Source: Sphingomonas sp. CCH21-G11 (GTDB lineage: Bacteria; Pseudomonadota; Alphaproteobacteria; Sphingomonadales; Sphingomonadaceae). From it: a stretch of 64,000 bases of DNA. The position numbers and the translations under genes are program-made. Position 1 is the first letter of the stretch. Each line of letters starts with the position of its first letter. A model generated the notes under the pieces. That model did no database searches. It was not told the DNA's origin and was given only the letters and a program-made list of their open reading frames with translations. Of the stretch, positions 49,792 through 56,954 are shown one piece after another. The DNA is taken from contig NZ_LSHX01000010.1 of the NCBI RefSeq assembly GCF_001555965.1, forward strand, positions 62,001-126,000, written 5' to 3'.

Positions 49792-50433
49792 TCAATGATC
49801 CCGGCTCAGCTCCTCTACCTCACCCATGATCGCGTCGAGCGGGCTTTCGCCGCTCTCGTCGCGGGACGATTGACGGGAAGGCAACTGACCCTCCTCGATC
49901 AATGCCTCCAGCGCGACGCGGCCGCGCGCGACGCGGCTCTTGATCGTGCCCACCGCGACGCCGCAGATTTCGGCGGCTTCCTCATAAGCGAAGCCACCTG
50001 CGCCGACCAGAATGAGCGCCTCACGCTGCGCCTGGGGAAGCAGCAGCAGCGCGCGCTGCATGTCGCCCAGTTCGACGTGCCGGTCCTGGCTCGCCGGCGC
50101 GGCGAGGAGCCGGTCGGCAACCAGATCGTCCCACTCGCCCTTGAAGCGCGAACGCCGCATCTGGGAAAGATAAAGGTTGCGCAGAATGATAAAGGTCCAT
50201 GCGCGCATGTTGGTGCCGGCCTGGAAACGCTGACGCGCCGCCCATGCCTTCATCAGGGTTTCCTGCACCAAGTCATCGGCGAGATCGCGATTGCCCGACA
50301 GCGAACGGCCAAAGGCGCGCAGATGCGGGATGACATTGCCCAGTTCTTCCTTGAACGCCGCGTCGGACAACGCCACGTGGGGAACGTCAGCTGCGGGCTC
50401 GTCTTGCGATTGCACTTCTTCTGACACCATCAT
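49792..50433 (-). CDS. ecfG: General stress response sigma factor EcfG
   Basis: 213 residues. Sigma region 2 spans about 29-97 (HLRAFGRSLSGNRDLADDLVQETLMKAW is the entry, cut here by motif: RDLADDLVQETLMKAW; MRAWTFIILRN), and region 4 spans about 125-180 (LPQAQREALILVGAGGFAYEE, VGTIKSRVARGR). This is the EcfG (ECF15) group of Alphaproteobacteria, held by NepR and freed when PhyR is phosphorylated. An acidic N terminus and C-terminal tail flank the core. The gene lies downstream of phyR and a small membrane peptide gene on the same strand. Confidence 0.93.
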   Translation of the reverse strand: MMVSEEVQSQDEPAADVPHVALSDAAFKEELGNVIPHLRAFGRSLSGNRDLADDLVQETLMKAWAARQRFQAGTNMRAWTFIILRNLYLSQMRRSRFKGEWDDLVADRLLAAPASQDRHVELGDMQRALLLLPQAQREALILVGAGGFAYEEAAEICGVAVGTIKSRVARGRVALEALIEEGQLPSRQSSRDESGESPLDAIMGEVEELSRDH

Positions 50434-50528
50434 TCCCGCACGAAAAAGTCAGTCAACGCCCGGATTGCGGGATGGGAACGCCATGCCGCATCAGTCCGCT
50501 TGCGTCGTCCCGGCCGGACCGTAGCCAC

Positions 50529-50666
50529 CTATTTCCAGAACAACACGGCAAAAATCACGACGATCAGCGTCAGCGAGATCGCCAGGATATATCGGGTCAT
50601 GTGCGGCGTCGCGCCAGCCCGTGCCTTTTCCCCATCAATATGGGGTTCGTTTCGGGGATCAGTCAT
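50529..50666 (-). CDS. 45-residue single-pass membrane peptide between phyR and ecfG
   Basis: From ATG 50666 the peptide is MTDPRNEPHIDGEKARAG, then ATPHMTRYILAISLTLIVVI and FAVLFWK. It has a polar N terminus and one strong membrane helix at the C terminus (residues 23-43). No known family is recognised. It sits in the phyR-ecfG interval (90 bases after phyR start side, 95 bases before ecfG) on the same strand, a position that makes a link to the stress response plausible. It could also be an unrelated tail-anchored peptide. Confidence 0.55.
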   Translation of the reverse strand: MTDPRNEPHIDGEKARAGATPHMTRYILAISLTLIVVIFAVLFWK

Positions 50667-50756
50667 ATCGCTATAACCGACGAAAATCGAATTGGCTCCG
50701 CGTTGGACCCGCAAACAATTCGTTTCGACCCCCGAACGACGACAAATATCCGTTCG

Positions 50757-51563
50757 TTATTGCGCCGGCACCGTCGCCTGATCGAAAAACAGCGCCTGGC
50801 TGATCGCTGCCTTGACCGTCGACCGCTGGAACGGCTTCGTGATCATGAAGGTGGGCTCGGGGCGCTCCCCGGTCAGCAACCGTTCCGGGAACGCGGTGAT
50901 GAAAATGACCGGTACGTTGAACTCGCTCAGAATGTCCTTGACCGCATCAATGCCGCTGCTGTCGTCGGCCAACTGGATATCGGCGAGGACCAGACCGGGC
51001 CGATCCTCCATGGCCAGCGCCACCGCCTCGTCGCGCGTAACCGCAACCCCGGTTACGTCATGGCCGAGGTCACGGACGATCCCCTCGAGGTCCATCGCGA
51101 TCATCGGCTCGTCCTCGATGATCAAAACGCGCGCCCGCGTCTGTCGCTCAATTTCGGCCAAAGCCTCCGCGACCAGCGTCTCGACCTCGTCGGCGGACGA
51201 GTCGATCAGGAATGCCGTGTCCTCGGAGGTAAAGCCCTCCATCGCGGTCAGCAGCAGCGCCTGCCGCGACAGCGGTGCGACCCGCGCCAGTCGCGCCCGC
51301 GCGATCGACTCGTTCTCGCCGTCCGGCCCGTCCCCGGGGAAATCGTCCGATACGTCGCTGTTGGCTGAATTCCAGATCACCTGGAACGTGCGGTACAGGC
51401 CCAGTCTGGGATCGACGTTGCGCGGAAATTCATCGGGGGCCGCGACGATCGCCTCCAGCGCGGTACGGACGTAACGGTCCCCCTGCTGCTGGCTTCCCGT
51501 CAGCGCGCGGCCGTAACGGCGCAGAAACGGAAGGTGCGGCGCAAGCTGCTGTCCAAGCGACAT
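50757..51563 (-). CDS. phyR: Anti-anti-sigma response regulator PhyR
   Basis: 268 residues with a sigma-factor-like N-terminal domain (1-140) and a C-terminal receiver (145-260). The receiver has Glu150/Asp151, phosphoacceptor Asp195 (LVLADIQLAD), Thr223, Lys243, and the FAT GUY motif FITAFPERLLTGERPEPTF that marks GSR receivers. When phosphorylated, the sigma-like domain captures NepR and frees EcfG. It is divergent from nepR and phyP. All features are intact. Confidence 0.97.
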   Translation of the reverse strand: MSLGQQLAPHLPFLRRYGRALTGSQQQGDRYVRTALEAIVAAPDEFPRNVDPRLGLYRTFQVIWNSANSDVSDDFPGDGPDGENESIARARLARVAPLSRQALLLTAMEGFTSEDTAFLIDSSADEVETLVAEALAEIERQTRARVLIIEDEPMIAMDLEGIVRDLGHDVTGVAVTRDEAVALAMEDRPGLVLADIQLADDSSGIDAVKDILSEFNVPVIFITAFPERLLTGERPEPTFMITKPFQRSTVKAAISQALFFDQATVPAQ

Positions 51564-51678
51564 AATATCGTCAATCTCCCATAGCGCGACGTGACCCCTG
51601 ACGGTGCACGGCGCAAGCCAACTTCAATCGTGGTTTCCATGGAGGACAATGCGCACCCCCACAATGCACCGAAAACAT

Positions 51679-51703
51679 GGAACCATCGAACGCGGTTTTT
51701 GTT
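51679..51703 (+). promoter_or_regulatory. Candidate sigma-EcfG promoter of nepR
   Basis: GGAAC at 51679-51683, 16 bases, then TGTT at 51700-51703. The EcfG consensus is GGAAC-N16/17-CGTT, so this matches at all -35 bases and three of four -10 bases. It would give a nepR leader of about 145 bases and allow feedback control of the anti-sigma factor. Confidence 0.55.
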
Positions 51704-51855
51704 TCATCGTCAATCCGACGCAGTTACTGTGGCCGGAAGGGGCGTCGCGCATCGCTCCGTTCGATACGAGGTTCGATGACGGGCGGATACGCCGCGCCTG
51801 GAAAAATTGGGATATGGGGGACGTGGTGCAGTCGGCGAGTGGTCGGAAAGACAAG

Positions 51856-52011
51856 ATGACGGAAAAGCCATCGAACGAGGACGCGCGCAGGGAAAAGGCC
51901 AAGCCCAAGACCCCGGGCGATGTCGGCGACGCGCTGCGCGCTGTCTATCGCGAGACGATCGACGAGGCGGTTCCCGACGAAATGCTCGACCTGCTGCGCA
52001 AGCTCGGCTGA
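51856..52011 (+). CDS. nepR: Anti-sigma factor NepR
   Basis: I start at ATG 51856 (MTEKPSNEDARREKAK) with GGAAAG upstream; the frame is open to 51604 and an ATG at 51814 is a weaker option. The 51 residues carry the NepR core DVGDALRAVYRETIDEAVPD and EMLDLLRKLG, two amphipathic helices that wrap EcfG or the PhyR sigma-like domain. It is divergent from phyR and 42 bases upstream of phyP. Unusually, ecfG is not directly downstream of nepR but lies on the other side of phyR, on the opposite strand. Confidence 0.88.
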   Translation: MTEKPSNEDARREKAKPKTPGDVGDALRAVYRETIDEAVPDEMLDLLRKLG

Positions 52012-52053
52012 GCACGCTGCGTGCTGATCTGACTCCGTTGGCCGTTTACCGCC

Positions 52054-53655
52054 GTGCCGGATGATCCTAGCCCCGCGCCAAATCGGCGTGACGACCCTGC
52101 CCGCCCGCTGCTTTCGCTTGCCGTCGCTATCCCGACCGGCGCGAAGGTATTCCTGATCCTCAGCGTCGCGCTGCTGCCGCTTGCCCTGATCGCGGCCTAT
52201 GCGTCGATCCAGACCTCCCGCATCGCGGACCAGGAAGCCGCCGCGCGGCTGCGTGTCGCCGCCGCCGAAGCTTCACGGGCCCTGTCGATCGAGCTGGGCG
52301 GTGATCTCGCCGCGTTGCGTGCCGGATTGAACGCGCTGGAAGCCGATCCGACCGACACGGGCGCGTGCGCGCGGGTGCAGGGCGTGTATGCAGCGCAGGC
52401 CACGACTGGCGTCCAGTTTCACATCACCGGCAAAGCCGGCGCGGTGCTGTGCGGGGGCCAGATTCCGGAGGATGCGGCCCGCGCGCTGCAATCGAGCGCG
52501 CGCGGGACCGTAATCGTGCCGGCGCGCGGCCTCGCCGTGCGGCTGACCGCGCCGGGTGACGAGGGGGTTCGTGCGGAGGCCTTCTTCCCCATCGCCTTTC
52601 TCGGCTCGATTGCCCGCCCGACGGGATTCTTGTCGCGCTACGGCGCTGCGCTAGCCAGCGAGGATGGCCGGCTTTCACTCGAGGCGCTGCCGGACGGCGG
52701 CATCCTGGACGGCGTGGAGGAAACGCGTCTCCCGCTCGGAATCGAAGACCTGGCGCTCGAAATGCGGATCTATGGCGCACCGATCACGACGACGTTGATC
52801 GTCACGATGCTGCTGCCCCTGTTGATGTGGTTTGCGGCGGCCGCGATTGCCTGGTTCGTCGTCGACCGCCTGCTGATCCGACCGCTGCGTCGCCTGCGTC
52901 GGATCGTTGGCAACTATCGCCCCGGCGATACGCTCGCCGTTGAACATTTCGGCACCCTGCCCGCTCAGGAAATCCACGCGCTGAGCGAAACGTTCCGGGC
53001 GATCACCGTCACGGTACGCACGCACGAGGCAGGGCTGGCCGAGGGTCTGGTGCGACAAACCCGCCTCACGCGCGAGGTGCATCATCGCGTGAAGAACAAT
53101 CTTCAGGTGATTGCGAGCCTGATCAATTTCCATGCGCGTTCAACGTCGGACACAGCCGCAAGCGAAGCCTATGCCGCCATCCAGCGCCGGGTCGACGCGC
53201 TGGCGGTCGTCCATCGGCATCATTATGCGGAGCTGGAGGAAAATCGCGGGCTGGAGCTGCGCGCCGTCATCGGCGAACTGGCGTCCAACCTTCGCGCCAA
53301 CGCACCCGATTCAGCGGCGCGGACGTCGATGACCCTAAATGTGCATCCCGTGCTGGTTTCCCAGGATGTGGCGGTGGCCGTCGCGTTTCTGATCACCGAA
53401 CTGGTCGAGCTCGCAATGGAATGCAGCCCAGCGGGTATGCTCAGCATCTCGGTCCGGCCGACCGACGGAAACGAGCGCGCGGTCGTGCGGATCACGTCGC
53501 CGGGCCTCGTCGATTCACCCGATTTCCAGACACTGATGCAGACTCGCTACAGCCGGATCATCACCGGCCTGGCACGCCAGCTTCGCTCGACGCTGCATCA
53601 TGACCCGCTTGCCGGGTTCTTCGAAATCCCGATCGTCGCGCACGCCGAGGGCTAG
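52054..53655 (+). CDS. phyP: HisKA_2-type PhyR regulator with degenerate ATPase domain (PhyP)
   Basis: 533 residues: membrane helix (32-52), periplasmic domain (55-240), second helix (244-270), HAMP-like linker, and a dimerisation domain with the HRxKNN motif (REVHHRVKNNLQVIASL, His344). The ATPase region is degraded: where an N-box Asn and a DxGxG loop are expected it reads ITELVELAMECSPAG and RITSPGLVDSP. This is the state of PhyP of Sphingomonas Fr1, a negative regulator acting as phosphatase on PhyR. Position next to nepR and phyR supports that. The protein probably cannot autophosphorylate. Confidence 0.85.
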   Translation: MPDDPSPAPNRRDDPARPLLSLAVAIPTGAKVFLILSVALLPLALIAAYASIQTSRIADQEAAARLRVAAAEASRALSIELGGDLAALRAGLNALEADPTDTGACARVQGVYAAQATTGVQFHITGKAGAVLCGGQIPEDAARALQSSARGTVIVPARGLAVRLTAPGDEGVRAEAFFPIAFLGSIARPTGFLSRYGAALASEDGRLSLEALPDGGILDGVEETRLPLGIEDLALEMRIYGAPITTTLIVTMLLPLLMWFAAAAIAWFVVDRLLIRPLRRLRRIVGNYRPGDTLAVEHFGTLPAQEIHALSETFRAITVTVRTHEAGLAEGLVRQTRLTREVHHRVKNNLQVIASLINFHARSTSDTAASEAYAAIQRRVDALAVVHRHHYAELEENRGLELRAVIGELASNLRANAPDSAARTSMTLNVHPVLVSQDVAVAVAFLITELVELAMECSPAGMLSISVRPTDGNERAVVRITSPGLVDSPDFQTLMQTRYSRIITGLARQLRSTLHHDPLAGFFEIPIVAHAEG

Positions 53656-53688
53656 CGAAGATTTTTTTGCGCGTGCGCGAAAACGCGC

Positions 53689-53713
53689 GGAACCGAAAAC
53701 GCCGTCCATGGTT
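53689..53713 (+). promoter_or_regulatory. Candidate sigma-EcfG promoter of the small RNA
   Basis: GGAAC at 53689-53693, 16 bases, then GGTT at 53710-53713: full -35 and three of four -10 bases. Transcription would start near 53720, directly before a pair of stable stem-loops and with no open frame downstream. Confidence 0.5.
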
Positions 53714-53719
53714 TCTAGG

Positions 53720-53825
53720 TGCGGATAGCGACCTTATGCCCCCCCGCTCGCGCTATCCACTCTATAGGCCCGAAGGCGTCACACCTCTCCCCCCCGCTGT
53801 GACGCCTTCGGGCCTTCACTTTTCC
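53720..53825 (+). ncRNA. Candidate GsrN-like stress response small RNA
   Basis: About 105 bases between a sigma-EcfG-like promoter and a hairpin followed by TTCACTTTT. The first stem, GGATAGCG (53723-53730) with CGCTATCC (53751-53758), has a 20-base loop with seven C (53739-53745). The second is a perfect 17-base stem (53767-53783 with 53798-53814) and a 14-base loop with seven C (53789-53795). A small RNA with a C-rich exposed loop, made by the general stress sigma factor, is the GsrN of Caulobacter (about 105 bases), and homologues are predicted near general stress loci. It may also be only a strong phyP terminator; the upstream promoter and first stem argue against that. Confidence 0.6.
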
Positions 53826-53909
53826 GGCCGAGACCGGATTCCGCGGGTCAGATGTCCCCTTCGCTTTCACCCAAGATACCGGCGATCCCGACGTGATCGC
53901 GTCGCAAAC

Positions 53910-53934
53910 GGAACGATTGCGCGCACCGGACATT
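53910..53934 (+). promoter_or_regulatory. Candidate sigma-EcfG promoter of the entericidin gene
   Basis: GGAAC at 53910-53914, 16 bases, then CATT at 53931-53934. Start of transcription would be near 53941, 30 bases ahead of the ATG at 53971. It is the third such site within the locus. Confidence 0.55.
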
Positions 53935-53970
53935 CTGGACTGGTCAAACCCTGAATGATGGAGCGTGACG

Positions 53971-54105
53971 ATGCGTAAGTTTCTTGGATTTACCGTGCTG
54001 GCTGCCGCGCTGGCGATCAGCGCGTGCAATACGGTCGAGGGCGTCGGCCGTGACGTCGAATCGGCGGGCGGTGCCGTCGCCGACGCTGCCGACGACAGCA
54101 AGTAA
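53971..54105 (+). CDS. Entericidin A/B-type small lipoprotein
   Basis: A 44-residue protein: MRKFLGFTVLAAALAISAC, then NTVEGVGRDVESAGGAVADA and ADDSK. A lipoprotein signal with lipobox ISAC is followed by the NTVxGxGxDVxxxGxAVxDAA pattern of entericidins. In E. coli EcnB is a stationary-phase membrane-lytic peptide. TGGAG precedes the ATG by about ten bases. A sigma-EcfG-type promoter lies 37 bases upstream, so it is probably a general stress response gene. It ends in a long hairpin shared with convergent tatC. Confidence 0.88.
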   Translation: MRKFLGFTVLAAALAISACNTVEGVGRDVESAGGAVADAADDSK

Positions 54106-54115
54106 CCGGATACCA

Positions 54116-54159
54116 GGCCGGAGCGTGGCACGGGTGCCAAGCCCTGCTGCGCTCCGGCC
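54116..54159. terminator. Compound hairpin between entericidin gene and tatC
   Basis: GGCCGGAGCG (54116-54125) pairs with CGCTCCGGCC (54150-54159), and an inner TGGCA/TGCCA hairpin follows. It lies between convergent stops, so it can act in both directions. Confidence 0.65.
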
Positions 54160-54162
54160 AAC

Positions 54163-54945
54163 TCAAGCCGGCGCGGCGTCGCTGTCTTCGCCGGCACCGC
54201 TGTTGGCCGCCCGCCGACGTTCCGTCAGCCAGATGCCGATCAGCGCAAGCTCGTAAAGCAGCACCATCGGCACCGCGAGCAGGAACTGTGAACCGATATC
54301 CGGCGGCGTCAGCACCGCCGAAATCCCGAACGCCGCAACGATCGCATAGCGCCGCGCGCTGACCAGTTGCTTGCGCGTCACCACGCCCGCCCGTTCCAGC
54401 AGCATAAGCAGCACCGGCAGCAGGAACGAAACGCCGAAGGCGAACAGGAACTGCATCACGAAGTCGAGGTAATTGCCGACCGACGGCAATGCCTCCTGGC
54501 GCACGCCGCCCCCGAGGTCGCCCTCGAGCCCCAGCAAAAAGTTGAGCGCGACCGGGATCGCGAAATAATAGGCCAAGGCGGCGCCGGCGGTGAAGAGGAC
54601 AGGTGTCGCGAGCAGGAACGGCAGCAGCGCCCGCTTCTCGCTGCGGTAGAGCCCCGGGGCCACGAACTGCCACAGCTGGTTGGCGATGATCGGAAAGGAC
54701 AGCATCATCGCGGCAAAGAACGCGACCTTCACCTTGACGAAGAACGCCTCGAAAATCTGGGTGAAGATCAATCGGTCCTGACCCGCGTCTGCCAGCGGAT
54801 GGACCAGGAATCCGAAGATCGGCTTGGCGAAATAAAAGGCCACGCCAAAGAAAAGCAGCAACGCAAGCACGCAGTACAGCAGCCGCCGCCTGAGTTCGAT
54901 CAGGTGGTCGAGCAGCGGCGCTTCGGTGTTGTCGATGTCCCTCAA
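54163..54945 (-). CDS. tatC: Sec-independent translocase subunit TatC
   Basis: 260 residues with six membrane helices; TatC is the receptor for twin-arginine signal peptides. Start region TEAPLLDHLIELRRRLLYCV and the FxxxVxxSFP-type motif in FFAAMMLSFPIIANQLWQFVAPGLY are conserved, with FGVSFLLPVLLMLLERAGVV later. Its ATG overlaps the tatB stop by 4 bases. Two Tat substrates are predicted in this window (the PhoX-family enzyme and the acylase). Confidence 0.96.
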   Translation of the reverse strand: MRDIDNTEAPLLDHLIELRRRLLYCVLALLLFFGVAFYFAKPIFGFLVHPLADAGQDRLIFTQIFEAFFVKVKVAFFAAMMLSFPIIANQLWQFVAPGLYRSEKRALLPFLLATPVLFTAGAALAYYFAIPVALNFLLGLEGDLGGGVRQEALPSVGNYLDFVMQFLFAFGVSFLLPVLLMLLERAGVVTRKQLVSARRYAIVAAFGISAVLTPPDIGSQFLLAVPMVLLYELALIGIWLTERRRAANSGAGEDSDAAPA

Positions 54946-55334
54946 CGCGGATCGGCTCCGTCGTCGGGATGGCGCGCCGGTGCGGGCGCGGCCGAAGCGG
55001 TCTCATCGCGAATGATCGGCTGGGCGACCATCTGGGGCCCCGTATCCTCGCCCGTGGCGATCGCTGCATCCGGCGCGGGCAGCTGGCCCGCGGTCGGCGG
55101 ATGCTCGCGCATGATCCGCGCGTTTTCCGCCGCCCACTTCTTTTCCATTTCCTGAAGCTCGGCCTCGCGCACCATCGCGTCGAAGCCCGAGCGGAACTGG
55201 CGCGTCACCGCCCGCATCTTGCCGACCCATTTGCCGACGAAACGCATCGCCTTGGGCAGGTCCTTCGGACCGATGACGAGCAGCGCCACGACCGCGACGA
55301 CCAGCAATTCGGTGGGCGCTACATCCAGCATCAA
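54942..55334 (-). CDS. tatB: Sec-independent translocase subunit TatB
   Basis: 130 residues: one short membrane helix (LLVVAVVALLVIGPKDLP) with the Glu of APTELLVV and the Gly-Pro hinge, an amphipathic helix (MRFVGKWVGKMRAVTRQF) and a polar Pro/Ala tail. TatB forms the receptor complex with TatC. Overlaps tatC; tatA lies 46 bases upstream. Confidence 0.95.
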   Translation of the reverse strand: MMLDVAPTELLVVAVVALLVIGPKDLPKAMRFVGKWVGKMRAVTRQFRSGFDAMVREAELQEMEKKWAAENARIMREHPPTAGQLPAPDAAIATGEDTGPQMVAQPIIRDETASAAPAPARHPDDGADPR

Positions 55335-55380
55335 CTTATCCGCACATTCGGCTGCCGATCAGCAGCGGGCGAACCGCCGT

Positions 55381-55611
55381 TCAGCGTTCTTCGCGAGTCC
55401 GTTCGGCGTCGCGATCGAACGTCGGGTCGGTGGCGCGCTTGCCCTCGATCCGGGTCGGCTCGGGGGTGGAATCGTCCTCGGCCATCCCCTTCTTGAAGTT
55501 CTTGATGCCCTTGGCAACGTCACCCATCAGGTTGGAAAAGCGGCCGCCGCCCAACAGCAGGATCGCGACGACACCGAACACCAGCCAGTGAACCAGGCTG
55601 AAACCACCCAT
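55381..55611 (-). CDS. tatA: Sec-independent translocase subunit TatA
   Basis: 76 residues: [20 protein letters not shown], then [22 protein letters not shown]. The short membrane helix, FG hinge position and amphipathic helix are those of the pore-forming TatA. The residue before the amphipathic helix is Arg-Phe instead of the commoner Lys-Leu. The tail is charged. It follows scpB after 27 bases. Confidence 0.95.
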   Translation of the reverse strand: MGGFSLVHWLVFGVVAILLLGGGRFSNLMGDVAKGIKNFKKGMAEDDSTPEPTRIEGKRATDPTFDRDAERTREER

Positions 55612-55638
55612 GACGATTCTCCTCGAGTCAGCGCCTCT

Positions 55639-56217
55639 CTACGCTTCCTCATCCATATTTGCCAGATCGGCATCGCCGAGCGCGAGATCAATGGGATCGA
55701 GCAGCCCCGCGGCGCGCAGGTCGTCGATCCCGGGCAGGTCGCGCCGGCTCGCCAACCCGAAATGGGTCAGGAACGCCGGGGTGGTGGCATAGGTGAGCGG
55801 GCGGCCCGGCACCTCGCGCCGCCCGGCAGGACGGATCCAGCCCGCCGCCATCAGGACGTCGAGCGTACCCTTGGAAATCTGGACGCCGCGGATCGCCTCG
55901 ATCTCCGCGCGGCTGACCGGCTCGTGATAGGCGATGATCGCCAGCGTCTCGATCCCGGCGCGCGACAGCTTGCGCGGCTCTTCCTGCTCGCGGCGCAGAT
56001 AATGGGCGAGGTCGGGCGCGGTCTGGAAATGCCAGCGCTCGCCGCGCATGACCAGCTCCACGCCGCGCCCTTCATAATCCTGCGCCAGCGCGGCCAGCGC
56101 GGCCGCGACGTCGACATCGCCGCCGACATGACGGCGCAGATCGGCGACGCTCAGCGGCTCGGTCGCGGCGAACAGCACCGCCTCCACCGCGCGCATGGCT
56201 TCGTCAGGCCGTTGCAT
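55639..56217 (-). CDS. scpB: Segregation and condensation protein B
   Basis: 192 residues with two winged helices (AVEAVLFAATEPLSVADL, IETLAIIAYHEPVSRAEIEAIRGV and RPLTYATTPAFLTHFGLASRRDLPGI). ScpB dimers bind ScpA and the SMC heads in chromosome condensation. The gene overlaps scpA by 14 bases. An acidic C-terminal tail of about 25 residues ends the protein. Confidence 0.94.
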   Translation of the reverse strand: MQRPDEAMRAVEAVLFAATEPLSVADLRRHVGGDVDVAAALAALAQDYEGRGVELVMRGERWHFQTAPDLAHYLRREQEEPRKLSRAGIETLAIIAYHEPVSRAEIEAIRGVQISKGTLDVLMAAGWIRPAGRREVPGRPLTYATTPAFLTHFGLASRRDLPGIDDLRAAGLLDPIDLALGDADLANMDEEA

Positions 56218-56953
56218 CGGCCGCCTTCAGATAGAGGGGCGCGAACGGTGCCTGCTGGCGCAGTTCGACCCGCCCCTGCCGCGCGAGCTCGAGCGCGGCG
56301 ACGAAGCTGGAGGCCAGCGCCGAACGGCGATAGCCGGGATCGCCCGGCGCATCGGGCAGGAATGCCTCGATCCGCGCCCAGTCGATCGTCGTCCCGATCA
56401 GCGCGCCGATCCGCCCGATCGCCGTTTCCAGCGTCATCACCGCGCGCGGCTGGACCATGTGCAGCACCGGGCGGGTCCGCGCGGCCACCCGGCCATAGGC
56501 GGCAATGACATCGTAGAGTTCGGCGTGCCAGCGGATCTGGCGGACGTTGCGAAGCCCCTGCGGCGCGCCGCGCAGAAACACGTCGCGGTCGACCCGGTCG
56601 CGCGCCAGCAGCCGCGCTCCCGCCTCGCGCATCGCCTGCAGCCGTTCGAGCCGGGCCTGCAGGCGCATCGCCAGCTCCTCGGGGCTGGGCTCGACCTCGG
56701 GGTCGCTCGGCAGCAGCAGCGCGGATTTGAGATAGGCGAGCCAGGCCGCCATCACGAGATACTCCGCCGCGACCTCGAGCTTGAGCGTGCGCGCATCGCG
56801 GATGAAGGCCAGATACTGGTCGACCAGCGCCAGGATGGAGATCGCCTTCAGGTCCACCTTCTGGCTGCGTGCCAGCGTGAGGAGCAGGTCGAGCGGCCCT
56901 TCCCAGCCGTCGATATCGACCGTCAGCGTTTCGCCGGCGGCGACGTCGGGCAA
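56204..56953 (-). CDS. scpA: Segregation and condensation protein A
   Basis: 249 residues of the SMC kleisin. The N-terminal LTVDIDGWEGPLDLLLTLAR and VDLKAISILALVDQYLAFI, with EYLVMAAWLAYLKSALLLP, bind the SMC neck; the C-terminal RRSALASSFVAALELARQGRV is the winged helix. The only fitting start is TTG 56953, one base after the nagZ stop; no ATG or GTG is in frame before the conserved region. Confidence 0.93.
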   Translation of the reverse strand: MPDVAAGETLTVDIDGWEGPLDLLLTLARSQKVDLKAISILALVDQYLAFIRDARTLKLEVAAEYLVMAAWLAYLKSALLLPSDPEVEPSPEELAMRLQARLERLQAMREAGARLLARDRVDRDVFLRGAPQGLRNVRQIRWHAELYDVIAAYGRVAARTRPVLHMVQPRAVMTLETAIGRIGALIGTTIDWARIEAFLPDAPGDPGYRRSALASSFVAALELARQGRVELRQQAPFAPLYLKAADATA

Positions 56954-56954
56954 T

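Noticed and set aside
50470..50495. GGAAC on the plus strand upstream of ecfG as its promoter
   Set aside because: It points away from ecfG, and no -10 of the expected type follows at 16-17 bases.
53767..53814. The 17-base stem as nothing more than a phyP terminator
   Set aside because: A promoter-like site, a separate C-loop stem upstream and the matching C-run in both loops are not explained by simple termination, although a terminator function is also likely.
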